Shown in pieces: positions 35,709 through 44,296 of a DNA stretch of 64,000 bases. The translations under genes were made by a program, and so were the position numbers. Each line of letters opens with the position of its first letter. Position 1 is the stretch's first letter. This DNA is from Faucicola osloensis_B (GTDB taxonomy: Bacteria > Pseudomonadota > Gammaproteobacteria > Pseudomonadales > Moraxellaceae). Where the stretch lies: NCBI GenBank assembly GCA_964211495.1, contig CAXORL010000004.1:186001-250000 (forward strand), in the 5' to 3' direction. Under the pieces are notes generated by a model. It was given only the letters and a program-made list of their open reading frames with translations, searched no databases and was not told where the DNA came from.

Positions 35709-37223
35709 ATGTCAAACCCCAGCGTTATCCCCACCCAATCCCCTATCCATAGCCCGACCCAACGCCCAACGGGTGAGCAGCAGCAGGCTGTCGATATGGC
35801 ACTTACACGCCAGTCGTTTAAAGTGGTAGCGTATGCAGGTGCAGGCAAAACCACCACGCTTAATCTGATTGGCAATCAGCTACGTGGTCGCGGGATTTAT
35901 TTGGCATTTAACAAAGCGATTGCTGCAGAAGCCCAGCGCAAATTCCCCCACCATGTCGACTGTCGCACTTTTCACTCATTGGCATTTCGTCATACCGCTC
36001 GCGATATCACCGCAAAGCTGCAACTACCGCGTTTTTCTCCCAGTCGCCTCGCCTCAGATTTGGGGTTGACCCCTGTGCAAGTCAAACGCCAAATTGAAGG
36101 CAAAAGCCAGTTTGTGACCTTAACGCCAGAGCGACAAGCGCGATTTGTCTCCGATGCGGTGAGCACGTTTTGTAGTACCCATGCCAGTTACCCCGCGCCG
36201 CGCCATTTGCAGTTTCCTGACTGGTTGGTTGCCAGTGAAGCTGAGCAGCTGCGCGATACCTTATACCCGTATGTAGAGCGCCGCTGGCAACAGTCGATTG
36301 ACCCGCGCCACCCTGCCGGGATTGGGCATGATATTTATCTTAAACTCTGGGCGCTATCCAAACCGGTGATTCCTGCGGATTTTATCTTATTTGATGAAGC
36401 GCAAGATGCTGACCCCTTGATGATGGGGATTTTGTCCAATCAGCCCAACCAAGTCATCTATGTGGGTGACGCGCATCAGCAAATTTATGAATGGCGTGGT
36501 GCTGTCAATGCCATGAAGCGCCTGCCGCTACCACAAACCTTGCTTACCCAATCGTTTCGATTTGGCGACCAAATTGCTGATGTGGCGAATGGGTTTTTAA
36601 AAGCGCTGCAAGAAGAGGTACCACTGCGCGGTAATCCTGCTATGGCGTCTACCTTAGGCAAAAGTATGGTGCATGGTCAAAAAGATGCCATTCTCTGCCG
36701 TACCAATGCCAGTGCGATGGTCAATCTATTATCGGGGCTTAAAATGGGACATAAAGTTGCGCTACAAGCCGATACAGAGCGTTTGCTCAAATTTAGCCAA
36801 TCTGCCGAACGCCTAAAAAAAGGACAAGCAGCATATGGTGTGCCTGAGCTTGCCTACTTTAACAATTGGCGCGACGTGCAGGATTATAGCGAGACGAATG
36901 AAGGCAGCGATTTAAAAACCCTGGTCAAATTGGTCGATGAACATGGCACCGAAACACTAAACCAAGCGATCAACAGCTTGACCACACTGGATAAAGCCGA
37001 CTATATCATCTCTACCGCGCATAAAGCCAAAGGGTTGGAATGGTCACGGGTGCAAATTGACAATGATTTTTATTATGATGTGACGTCTCAGGCGGTAAAA
37101 ATCTCCCCCGAAGAGTTGCGGCTGCTGTATGTCGCCTGTACGCGCGCCAAGGTAAATTTGGATATTTTTAATATTCAGGATTTGATTCACGGACTCAAAG
37201 ATAAAAAGGTGATTTATGGCTAG
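35709..37223 (+). CDS. Compact UvrD/Rep-type superfamily 1 DNA helicase
   Basis: ATP-dependent 3'-5' helicase of the UvrD family, most like the short bacterial proteins related to eukaryotic FBH1. The product is 504 residues from the ATG at 35709; a TTG 48 bp upstream is also in frame. Motifs in order are Q motif (GEQQQAVDMAL), I (AYAGAGKTTTL), II (LFDEAQDADP), III (VYVGDAHQQIYEWRGA), IV (LTQSFRFG), V (ISTAHKAKGLEW) and VI (LRLLYVACTRAKVNL). It is much shorter than UvrD (720 residues), with small 1B/2B insertions. The end overlaps dusC by 8 bp, so the two are probably co-transcribed. A role in recombination or repair is inferred from the family. Confidence 0.85.
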   Translation: MSNPSVIPTQSPIHSPTQRPTGEQQQAVDMALTRQSFKVVAYAGAGKTTTLNLIGNQLRGRGIYLAFNKAIAAEAQRKFPHHVDCRTFHSLAFRHTARDITAKLQLPRFSPSRLASDLGLTPVQVKRQIEGKSQFVTLTPERQARFVSDAVSTFCSTHASYPAPRHLQFPDWLVASEAEQLRDTLYPYVERRWQQSIDPRHPAGIGHDIYLKLWALSKPVIPADFILFDEAQDADPLMMGILSNQPNQVIYVGDAHQQIYEWRGAVNAMKRLPLPQTLLTQSFRFGDQIADVANGFLKALQEEVPLRGNPAMASTLGKSMVHGQKDAILCRTNASAMVNLLSGLKMGHKVALQADTERLLKFSQSAERLKKGQAAYGVPELAYFNNWRDVQDYSETNEGSDLKTLVKLVDEHGTETLNQAINSLTTLDKADYIISTAHKAKGLEWSRVQIDNDFYYDVTSQAVKISPEELRLLYVACTRAKVNLDIFNIQDLIHGLKDKKVIYG

Positions 37224-38226
37224 TCACTTATCGCAGTTTAGCCCCGATTTTACCCAGCCGCAAATCGTCCTTGCGCCGATGGAAGGACTGACCGACCCAT
37301 TGATGCGGGATATTTTAACCAGTATCGGACATTACGACTGGACGGTGAGTGAGTTTATTCGCGTCACCCAGCACGTCCTACCCGCGCATGTGTTTTATAA
37401 GTTTGTGCCCGAACTTTTGCATGAGGATGGTTTAAAAGGCAAAACCCTTCACGGCACGCCAGTACATGTACAGTTACTGGGCAGTGAGCCCGACTTGATG
37501 GCGGGTAATGCCGTCAAAGCGGTCGAGCTTGGTGCGTTAGCCATTGATATTAACTTTGGTTGCCCTGCTAAAACTGTCAATAGCCACCGCGGTGGCTCGG
37601 TGTTGCTCACCGAACCTGAAACCTTGTATCAAATCATCCATGCAGTACGCCAAGCCGTGCCATCGGATACCCCTGTATCAGCAAAAATCCGACTCGGCTA
37701 TGAAGATACCTCACTAACTCAAGAAATCGGCGATGCGGTGCAATTAGCCAATGCCAGTTGGCTGACTATCCATGCCCGTACCAAAACCCAAGGCTATAAA
37801 CCCCCAGCCTATTGGGAGTTAATCGCGCCCCTAACACAGCGGTTAAGCTTACCGATTATTGCCAATGGCGAAATTTGGCAGACTGAGCAAGCCATGCGTT
37901 GCCGCAAACAAGCCAACACCCCACATATCATGCTCGGACGTGGTGCGGTCACTCGTCCTGACTTAGTCAATCAAATCAAAGCGATGGATAAAGGTGACAG
38001 GGTAAAAAACATGGCTTGGCAAGCGCTACTTAAGCTACAAATTGCGTTTTTGCAAGGACATGCCCGTAGCGACAATATGCTGGTGGGACGTTATAAACAG
38101 TGGCTTGGCATGTTAACCCAAGGCTATGAAGAAGCCAGCGAGCTTTGGCAAACGGTCAAAAAACAAAAACAGCTTGAGACCATTGTTGCGATGTTGCAAG
38201 CACAATCCCAAGCTGGTGATGGCTGA
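37216..38226 (+). CDS. dusC: tRNA-dihydrouridine(16) synthase DusC
   Basis: DusC is an FMN enzyme that reduces uridine 16 in the tRNA D loop. The 336-residue product has the TIM-barrel start VLAPMEGLTDPLMRDIL, the catalytic Cys in INFGCPAKTVNSHRGGSVLL, and FMN-binding IANGEIW and MLGRGAV motifs. The Dus subfamily C assignment rests on the APMEGL and NFGCPAKTVN forms. It overlaps the helicase gene and converges on the MAPEG gene with only 7 bp between stops. Confidence 0.9.
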   Translation: MASHLSQFSPDFTQPQIVLAPMEGLTDPLMRDILTSIGHYDWTVSEFIRVTQHVLPAHVFYKFVPELLHEDGLKGKTLHGTPVHVQLLGSEPDLMAGNAVKAVELGALAIDINFGCPAKTVNSHRGGSVLLTEPETLYQIIHAVRQAVPSDTPVSAKIRLGYEDTSLTQEIGDAVQLANASWLTIHARTKTQGYKPPAYWELIAPLTQRLSLPIIANGEIWQTEQAMRCRKQANTPHIMLGRGAVTRPDLVNQIKAMDKGDRVKNMAWQALLKLQIAFLQGHARSDNMLVGRYKQWLGMLTQGYEEASELWQTVKKQKQLETIVAMLQAQSQAGDG

Positions 38227-38233
38227 TAGCAAA

Positions 38234-38656
38234 TTAGCTTAATCGTATCGCTAAATAAAACAACATCAGCGGACAGGCGAGGCTAAGCGACCAAATAATT
38301 GAGCGAAAAGTTGCCCAATTGGCAATATACGCCAACCCATAAATAATCCGCAATATCACATACAACCACGCCAACTGGGTCACCACTGACAACGGTACAA
38401 AAAATAGCAACGCCACAATCACCGCTGCCAAGAATATCGGCAAGGTTTCATAGCTATTTTGCTGCGCGGCATTGGCACGCGCTGCCGCCCCCGTTTGTTT
38501 ACCCAGAAACTCGCGCGGATTGGCATTGTCTTTGCTTTTAAATCCGCCAAAGACCTTTGCCAATATCGCAAACACCAAGGGCAATAAACTGGCAACCATC
38601 ATTGCCAGCACTACGCTGCTATTGGTTGCAGGAACAGCACTTAGATAGGGAAACAT
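38234..38656 (-). CDS. MAPEG family membrane protein
   Basis: A small four-helix inner-membrane protein of the MAPEG superfamily (membrane-associated proteins in eicosanoid and glutathione metabolism). The 140-residue product shows the conserved segments REFLGKQTGAAARANAAQQN and YETLPIFLAAVIVA, then VLRIIYGLAYIANWATFRSI (closely, ILRIIYG...). Bacterial members are often glutathione S-transferase-like, but the function of this subgroup is not established. It begins 11 bp after the OsmC gene on the same strand, so the two may form an operon concerned with thiol or peroxide chemistry. Confidence 0.82.
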   Translation of the reverse strand: MFPYLSAVPATNSSVVLAMMVASLLPLVFAILAKVFGGFKSKDNANPREFLGKQTGAAARANAAQQNSYETLPIFLAAVIVALLFFVPLSVVTQLAWLYVILRIIYGLAYIANWATFRSIIWSLSLACPLMLFYLAIRLS

Positions 38657-38667
38657 GCCGTTATTCC

Positions 38668-39114
38668 CTACCCTTTAACCGTTTCATTAGTGATTTCATC
38701 AGAGGTTTCATCAATGATTTCATAGTCATGGGTGATTTTGACACCGCCATTTTCTAGCATACGACTGGCTGAGCAGTATTTTTCTGCCGATAACTCGATG
38801 GCTTTTTTAACCTGCGCTTCTTTGATGGCGCTGCCTTTGACCACAAAATGCAAATGAATATCAGTAAATACTGCAGGAATCGTGTCGGCACGCTTAGCCG
38901 ATAGCTGACACTCAACATCGCTCACCGCCTGACGGGCTTTTTGCAGGATACTGACCACATCATAACTGGCACAGCCGCCAAGCCCCATCAAAACCATTTC
39001 CATGGGTTTGGCACCCAATTTCTCGGTTGAATCCATGATGATTTTATTGCCGTTTTCGGTCACGGCTTCAAAATTAATGTCTTCGTTTTTTAACCAATTT
39101 ACCGTTGCTTTCAT
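38668..39114 (-). CDS. OsmC family peroxidase-like protein
   Basis: OsmC/Ohr proteins are thiol-dependent hydroperoxide reductases. The 148-residue product resembles the YhfA branch. It contains one conserved Cys in MGLGGCASYDVV and a second in AEKYCSASRML, the expected redox pair. The C-terminus ends in an acidic repeat-like DETSDEITNETVKG. It lies upstream of the MAPEG gene. Its substrate cannot be told from sequence. Confidence 0.87.
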   Translation of the reverse strand: MKATVNWLKNEDINFEAVTENGNKIIMDSTEKLGAKPMEMVLMGLGGCASYDVVSILQKARQAVSDVECQLSAKRADTIPAVFTDIHLHFVVKGSAIKEAQVKKAIELSAEKYCSASRMLENGGVKITHDYEIIDETSDEITNETVKG

Positions 39115-39458
39115 ACTATCCCCAGATGCTTATAATTTTCAAAAAAATATTTTGTATAAAATCAAGCGATATTATGCGCTTTTTATGTCCGTGAAACAAT
39201 TTATAGCAAATAAACATTACACTTTTGACATAAAAACTGGTTTAATAGTGGGTAATAAAGGCAGTGATTACATTGTCCATGTTTTTTAGCAATAATAATA
39301 AAATAAGCGTCTGTTGGTAGAGATGGGTTTATTCCCGATGATTTGATTGACCAAAACTTTAATAATGGTCTGCAAGGATGTGTGTAAACCTTGCGACCCA
39401 AAAAACTTGATAATGTGATTGCCTGCCGATTTTAACCATTAAATTGAAGGTAATCGTC
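39115..39458. other. AT-rich divergent region between osmC-like gene and rppH
   Basis: 344 bp without a convincing gene. A TTGACA box lies at 39225-39230, but no -10 hexamer sits at a good distance. A 34-codon plus-strand frame (39188-39289) is present without a ribosome site or known relatives and is not called. Confidence 0.4.
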
Positions 39459-39977
39459 ATGATTGATGCAGACGGCTTTCGAGCCAACGTAGGTATCATC
39501 TTGGCAAATACACACGGACAAGTACTGTGGGCAAAACGCGTGGGTCACGATGCTTGGCAATTTCCACAAGGCGGCATTGATTTTGGTGAAACGCCGCTTG
39601 ATGCAATGTATCGAGAATTGTGGGAAGAAGTCGGACTGTATCCTCAGCATGTCAAAGTGTTGTCACAAACCCAAAATTGGCTGCGTTATCGGTTGCCAAA
39701 ACGTTTTGTACGACAAGGACAATATCCTTTGTGTATTGGACAAAAACAAAAATGGTTTTTGCTCCAGCTAGATGAGAACAATGTAGAACATATCCGTTTT
39801 GATACGGCAAAACCTGAATTTGACCGCTGGGAATGGGTCAGTTATTGGTATCCACTTAACCAAGTGGTGGCATTTAAACGTAATGTATATCGCCGCGCCT
39901 TGTTTGAGTTATCACCGCAGTTGCCACTCAAAAAAGAATTGTTACTACCCAAAAACGTAAAAATTCATTCCTATTAA
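39459..39977 (+). CDS. rppH: RNA pyrophosphohydrolase RppH (Nudix)
   Basis: RppH removes pyrophosphate from 5' triphosphate mRNA ends and so triggers RNase E decay. The 172-residue product starts at the ATG at 39459 (AAGG nine bases upstream; the TTG at 39444 is rejected because it is on that site). It begins MIDADGFRANVGIIL, has the Nudix box GGIDFGETPLDAMYRELWEEVG-type spacing (about residues 38-60), and the RppH-specific QKQKWFLLQL and FDRWEWVSYWYPL segments. A UUCG-loop terminator follows. Confidence 0.95.
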   Translation: MIDADGFRANVGIILANTHGQVLWAKRVGHDAWQFPQGGIDFGETPLDAMYRELWEEVGLYPQHVKVLSQTQNWLRYRLPKRFVRQGQYPLCIGQKQKWFLLQLDENNVEHIRFDTAKPEFDRWEWVSYWYPLNQVVAFKRNVYRRALFELSPQLPLKKELLLPKNVKIHSY

Positions 39978-39995
39978 ACCTAAACAAATAAATCC

Positions 39996-40026
39996 AAAAA
40001 AAAGCTCACTTCGGTGGGCTTTTTTT
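39996..40026. terminator. Terminator of rppH with UUCG tetraloop
   Basis: AGCTCAC (40003-40009) pairs with GTGGGCT (40014-40020, one G-U) around a TTCG loop. It is flanked by an A run before and a T run after. Confidence 0.9.
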
Positions 40027-40072
40027 CGCTTATTGTTAGTGATTGTCTCGTACTGCCCCATTCCAGCCAATA

Positions 40073-40102
40073 AAAAACCCTTTGCAGTTACAAAGGGTTT
40101 TT
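40073..40102. terminator. Terminator of the L31 gene
   Basis: A perfect 12-bp stem AAAAACCCTTTG (40073-40084) with CAAAGGGTTTTT (40091-40102) closes a 6-nt loop. It has T-rich tracts on both strands and sits 19 bp after the minus-strand L31 stop. Confidence 0.9.
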
Positions 40103-40120
40103 GACAATAAGCGATTAAAC

Positions 40121-40381
40121 TTATTTTTTGTTACGACCTGCAAATGCGCCGAAACGTTTGTTGAAGCTTGCCACACGACCTTCGTTTTGGGTTTTACGTT
40201 GTTCGCCGGTATAGAATGGGTGTGAGGCACTTGAAATATCGAGTGCGACGTATGGGTATTCTTTACCTTCGTATTCGCGAGTTACTTTTGATTTGATAGT
40301 AGAGCGAGTTAAAAAGTAAACGTCAGCGTTGGTGTCGTGGAATAAAACTTCTTGATAAGCTGGATGGATATCTGCGCGCAT
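40121..40381 (-). CDS. rpmE2: 50S ribosomal protein L31 type B
   Basis: Type B L31 is the zinc-independent form of L31. The 86-residue product begins MRADIHPAYQEVLFHDT and contains YPYVALDISSASHPFYTG and the C-terminal FNKRFGAF. It lacks the Cys motif of type A. The ATG at 40381 fits the family N-terminus. An upstream in-frame ATG at 40399 would add MTRDLT and is less likely. In many bacteria the type B paralogue is Zur-regulated, but no Zur box is evident, and no type A copy is in this window. Confidence 0.92.
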   Translation of the reverse strand: MRADIHPAYQEVLFHDTNADVYFLTRSTIKSKVTREYEGKEYPYVALDISSASHPFYTGEQRKTQNEGRVASFNKRFGAFAGRNKK

Positions 40382-40550
40382 GGTTAGGTCTCTAGTCATT
40401 ATCCTGCCCTTTGGTCTGCAGTTAGTATGCGTGGCGTGAATGTTTATTTTGCTAAAAATTCACCCAAACACCCAACCGATTAAAGCCAACACAGGATGGA
40501 TTGATAAAATTGGAAGCCGAATTTTACTAGATTTGCTTTATTTTTGCAAG

Positions 40551-42347
40551 TTATTTCCACTGCAGCCATTTTGTGAGGCTTGTATTTTCACCCGCTAACA
40601 GTGTCCATTTTTGCGGTTGTTTAACATGCGTGTCGCTCACGGGTTGCACTTCAAGCACGAGCAGCTCATCACGGCGAAATACATGACACACGGCAGGGTC
40701 TTCACTAATTATTTGGGTTTTAGCCGTAGATTTTAGCCATTTTTCGCTCGCCTTTAACCCATCAATTGCCACGATGACGTCATTAGCAGAAATCCCTGCA
40801 GCGGCGGCTTGGCTATTTCGCACAACACGTTGCACTTTTAACCCAGTAGGCTCGCTCATATATTTCATGCCCCAAGTAATATCATCGTCTTTTTGCTCAA
40901 TACTCACACCCTGTTCTGACAACAGTTCAAATAGCGGTAATTCTGTTGTGCCGTCGATATAATTGGCTCTAAAATCTTGCCAAACCTCTTTGGGTAAACA
41001 TTCATTCATGACGTCATCCAGATTGGCGTCCGTCATACCAAAACGGCGATTATCTTGGGCTTTGGCTTTGTCATAAAAAACTTTTATCACATCAAAAATA
41101 CGTTTGCCATGGTTTATCAAAGTCAAGTCTAAACATAACGCCACCAGCGCGCCTTTGTTGTAGTAGCTAATCCCGGCGTTGGCGGTGTTCTCATCGCTCC
41201 GATATAGCTTTATCCACGCATCAAAGCTTGATTCTGCCACGCTTTGCAAGGCGCGTCCGTGGGTTTGATAGTAGCGATTGATTTGTTCAGCAAGCAGCTT
41301 CAGATAGCTCTGTTGCGAAATAACCCCGCTTTTTTGTAGCATAAAATCATCCAAATAACTGGTAAAGCCTTCAAACACCCATAGCAAGGTGGTGTAAGTC
41401 TCTTGGTTAAAGTTGGCGGTTAAAAAAACTTCGGGACGCACGGTTTTAACCCACCACGCATGAAAATATTCATGACTACACAAACCTAAAAAGCGTTGAT
41501 AACTCTCGCTTGGCTCAGCTTGTTCAAAAAATGTGGGTAGGTCATCTCGTGGGGTAATCAAGCTGGTACTGGCAAGGTGCTCAAGCCCGCCATAGTCGCT
41601 TGAAGTTGCCATGGTCATAAACAGATAATCATCAAACGGCGTATCACCGAGCCAATCGACATAGCTTTGACAAATTTTGCTAAGGTCAGTTTCTAGCCGT
41701 TCAAGGTCGCTGTGCTGTACACCAGAAATCACAAATCGGTGGGCAATGATGTTTTCGCCACTTTCTACATCGAACCAAAATTCGTCTTGCTCAGCAATTT
41801 CAAACGGGCTGTCGATGAGTTGCTCGTAGTTGTCGGCAGTGAGTTGATAGATGGTTTGTTTAGCTTGTTGGTGCATTTTTTCGGGTAAGGCGGTGGCTAG
41901 GCTGACCTCCACACCGTTTACCTCATAAAAGTCTTGCGGGCAAATGAGTTCGGCTTTAATCGCTTGGTTTTCTTGCCCTTGTACCGCTAATGCTAGGGAG
42001 GTGAAGTTGCCGTACAGGCGAGTTTCATCGACATACGCCCCACGCACCGATAAGTCATAAGCATAGACTTCATAAGTGACGCTAATGCGGTCGCCTTGTT
42101 TGGCGTGGATTTGCCAGTGGTTTTTATCGAGTTTTTTAAGCCGTTGATTGTTCTTGGCATTGGGGTCATGGATGGTGGCAGTGACTGCTGTAATGTGTTT
42201 GCTAAATTCTCGAATCATATAACTACCCGCAATCCAAGCAGGTAGCCAAACGATTGGGTTGTCGTGGTCTGTAGTAAACATAAGCGTGACATCGACAAGA
42301 TGTTCACGAAATTTTTTAAAATCGAATTGGTAATGAATTTGGGACAT
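40551..42347 (-). CDS. M61 family metallopeptidase with PDZ domain
   Basis: Zinc aminopeptidase of family M61 (glycyl aminopeptidase type). The 598-residue product has an N-terminal beta domain (about 1-170), the catalytic thermolysin-like domain with the zinc motif SHEYFHAWWVKTVRPEVF (near residue 297) and the downstream Glu region LLWVFEGFTSYLDD, and a C-terminal PDZ domain (about 495-575; GLKVQRVVRNSQAAAAGISA). There is no signal peptide, so it is probably cytoplasmic. The gene is monocistronic, with a terminator in the gap to the next gene. Confidence 0.9.
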   Translation of the reverse strand: MSQIHYQFDFKKFREHLVDVTLMFTTDHDNPIVWLPAWIAGSYMIREFSKHITAVTATIHDPNAKNNQRLKKLDKNHWQIHAKQGDRISVTYEVYAYDLSVRGAYVDETRLYGNFTSLALAVQGQENQAIKAELICPQDFYEVNGVEVSLATALPEKMHQQAKQTIYQLTADNYEQLIDSPFEIAEQDEFWFDVESGENIIAHRFVISGVQHSDLERLETDLSKICQSYVDWLGDTPFDDYLFMTMATSSDYGGLEHLASTSLITPRDDLPTFFEQAEPSESYQRFLGLCSHEYFHAWWVKTVRPEVFLTANFNQETYTTLLWVFEGFTSYLDDFMLQKSGVISQQSYLKLLAEQINRYYQTHGRALQSVAESSFDAWIKLYRSDENTANAGISYYNKGALVALCLDLTLINHGKRIFDVIKVFYDKAKAQDNRRFGMTDANLDDVMNECLPKEVWQDFRANYIDGTTELPLFELLSEQGVSIEQKDDDITWGMKYMSEPTGLKVQRVVRNSQAAAAGISANDVIVAIDGLKASEKWLKSTAKTQIISEDPAVCHVFRRDELLVLEVQPVSDTHVKQPQKWTLLAGENTSLTKWLQWK

Positions 42348-42441
42348 TTTTTATCAGCTTTTTAGTGATTATATTCAAACATTGAAATAGGGTTACATTT
42401 TAGCAGATTGATTTTAGGAATTTGCAACTTTTACCGCTACC

Positions 42442-42474
42442 AAAAAGCTATCTCATAGCGAGATGGCTTTTTTT
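42442..42474. terminator. Bidirectional terminator after the YgjP-like gene
   Basis: AGCTATCTC (42446-42454) pairs with GAGATGGCT (42460-42468, one G-U) around ATAGC, with A and T runs outside. It serves the minus-strand gene ending at 42488. Confidence 0.85.
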
Positions 42475-42487
42475 GTGGTTTTGATAA

Positions 42488-43207
42488 TTAAAGCTCGCCA
42501 AATTTTAATTGCTGATGCCACAGTTGATAATCTGGCATGACTCGTGCCACCTGCGCCCAAAATCGTGCCGAATGATTGGGCTCAATCAGATGACAAAGTT
42601 CATGCACCAACACATAATCCGCGCAGTCTGGCGGGAATTGCGCCAGCCAAACGGACAAGCGAATGGTTTTGGCTTGGGTGCTACAACTGCCCCATCGGGT
42701 CTTCATGGTGTAGGGCGTGATGCTATTGGCAGATTTACCCACTTTGTCTTGCCAAAACGCTTGGCGATTTTGGATAAATTGAGTGAGCCAAAATTTATAA
42801 ATATGGCGTAAGGTTTTGCCAACATCCAATCGCGCCAGCTCGCTTGGTTTTATGTGGTGCTTTAACAATAACTCTTTAAGCACAACCTGTTGCCCTTCAA
42901 AATAAATATTGCTTTCAAGGGTCAAATTTGACAAGTCTTTAACATCATTGATATAAGCAGGTTTTTTGGGTTTAAGTTCTTTGAGTTTTCGTTGTTTTTG
43001 CTGACAGTCAATTGCCCATGCAAGGCGATGTTCAAGCGATTGCATCAGCAGGTGTTGTGGCATACGCATCGGATAAGACACGCTGAGCAAGCTGGTAAAC
43101 GGCGCTTCATCAATCGATTTGATACGAAAGTTGATATGTTTAACCCGTTTGCTTTCAATCGCAAGTTTGATACCTTGCTCAGCGTAGGCGGTGAGTACAG
43201 TTTGCAT
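42488..43207 (-). CDS. YgjP-like zinc metallopeptidase
   Basis: Member of the YgjP/DUF45 family, putative zinc peptidases related to SprT and WLM proteins. The 239-residue product from the ATG at 43207 (or 243 from the TTG at 43219, which directly abuts the upstream stop) contains the zinc motif VLVHELCHLIEPNHS near the C-terminus, the preceding TRWGSCSTQAKTIRLSVWL segment typical of the family, and a basic N-terminal half. The substrate is unknown. It is immediately downstream of the YvbH-like gene, so the two are probably translated from one message. Confidence 0.87.
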   Translation of the reverse strand: MQTVLTAYAEQGIKLAIESKRVKHINFRIKSIDEAPFTSLLSVSYPMRMPQHLLMQSLEHRLAWAIDCQQKQRKLKELKPKKPAYINDVKDLSNLTLESNIYFEGQQVVLKELLLKHHIKPSELARLDVGKTLRHIYKFWLTQFIQNRQAFWQDKVGKSANSITPYTMKTRWGSCSTQAKTIRLSVWLAQFPPDCADYVLVHELCHLIEPNHSARFWAQVARVMPDYQLWHQQLKFGEL

Positions 43208-43219
43208 AAGTTTTAGCAA

Positions 43220-43843
43220 TTATTGACGCAAGTAATGCTCAAAAATCGCGCCAAAGTCATAGTTACGAATGGTCTTTAAACGCTCGCCATAGGCATTTTC
43301 TACTTGTGCGACAGTTTGGTTGATGACATCCGGCAAGTTAAGCACCACGTTTTCTGACAGTTCGCGTAGGCTAAACATATTGGTGACGGTATTAAAGGAT
43401 TTTTCTAGCACCGTTTCTTCATGGGCAATGCGTTTGCACTGCTCGCTAATCGCAGTCAGCGCCTTATAGATGTCGCGGATTTGCTCGATTTGATTTTTGT
43501 CGATATCAATCGAAAACGCCATACCGCCCAAGCTAAATTTTAGCTCAGCGTCCATATCCATCGTGCCTGCGGTCTCAATCATGATATTGGCGGGCTGAAA
43601 ATTACGGTATGGATAGCGTTTTAGCAGGCGTTTTTTACTGGTCGCCGACTGCCCATCAAGGTGGATAAAGGCGACATTGGTAAAGCAATATTCGTCCATT
43701 TTTGACTTAATCACAAAATAAATCCGCTCGTTATCTTCATGAAAAATATAGTCATCAATATCAGTTTGGTTAAACTGACTCGCTGGGATGATTTTACCGA
43801 TGTCACTTAAACCCAATGCATCTGAGGCAAGATTTTTAAACAT
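43220..43843 (-). CDS. YvbH-like bacterial PH-domain protein
   Basis: The product is 207 residues from the ATG at 43843, which has AGGA at a good distance. It closely follows the pattern I know for Bacillus YvbH: MFKNLASDALGLSDIGKII, YIFHEDNERIYFVIKSK, YCFTNVAFIHLDG, SKKRLLKRYPYRNF, then a helical oligomerisation region (about 125-205). The family combines a bacterial pleckstrin-homology domain with a YvbH oligomerisation domain. Its biological role is unknown. No membrane segment is present. It forms a pair with the YgjP-like metallopeptidase gene. Confidence 0.87.
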   Translation of the reverse strand: MFKNLASDALGLSDIGKIIPASQFNQTDIDDYIFHEDNERIYFVIKSKMDEYCFTNVAFIHLDGQSATSKKRLLKRYPYRNFQPANIMIETAGTMDMDAELKFSLGGMAFSIDIDKNQIEQIRDIYKALTAISEQCKRIAHEETVLEKSFNTVTNMFSLRELSENVVLNLPDVINQTVAQVENAYGERLKTIRNYDFGAIFEHYLRQ

Positions 43844-44016
43844 AGTCACTTCCTGTTTTATCCATAAAAATTGTTAAAAACGCTGTCTGTGCGAAAAACT
43901 GTTTTCGATAACATAACACAAATATCACATTGGCAACATAGATGTCATGCTGATTACTGGCTATGATAGCGACATAACACTGATAATAAACAATAAATGA
44001 AAATGAAGGAACAACA

Positions 44017-44271
44017 ATGAAAGCCAAACCAACATCTAGCAATTTGACCGATATTGATTCGGATAGTTTTACTGTGCAATTGGATGATGAATCCTTGTCA
44101 TCAAGCCATATTGAAGCGGGTGAAAGTGGTTTGACCCCGATTCATCGCCAAAATATTGATGAGCAGCGGATTGATGAATTACTGGTTGAAGATAGCTTTA
44201 GCGAAGAGCACTATCCGACTATTAGTGATATCGCTGATCCTGATGCCGCATATGAAAGTTATAAAGACTAA
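44017..44271 (+). CDS. Small acidic hypothetical protein
   Basis: An 84-residue protein, very acidic and Ser/Asp/Glu-rich, with no Cys or Trp and no membrane helix; probably largely disordered. I do not recognise the family. It has a good ribosome site (GAAGGAACAACA before the ATG). It is divergent from the PH-domain gene, and its stop lies 25 bp from the converging cytochrome c gene. Codon use looks like that of its neighbours, so I consider it real. Confidence 0.65.
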   Translation: MKAKPTSSNLTDIDSDSFTVQLDDESLSSSHIEAGESGLTPIHRQNIDEQRIDELLVEDSFSEEHYPTISDIADPDAAYESYKD

Positions 44272-44296
44272 GTTTAAAGAATTAAAAGAGACATAA

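Noticed and set aside
39188..39289. A 34-codon plus-strand peptide before rppH
   Set aside because: No ribosome site, AT-rich composition and no known relatives; cannot be separated from chance.
40043..40225. A 60-codon plus-strand frame opposite the L31 gene
   Set aside because: Lies across the L31 terminator and coding sequence; no ribosome site.
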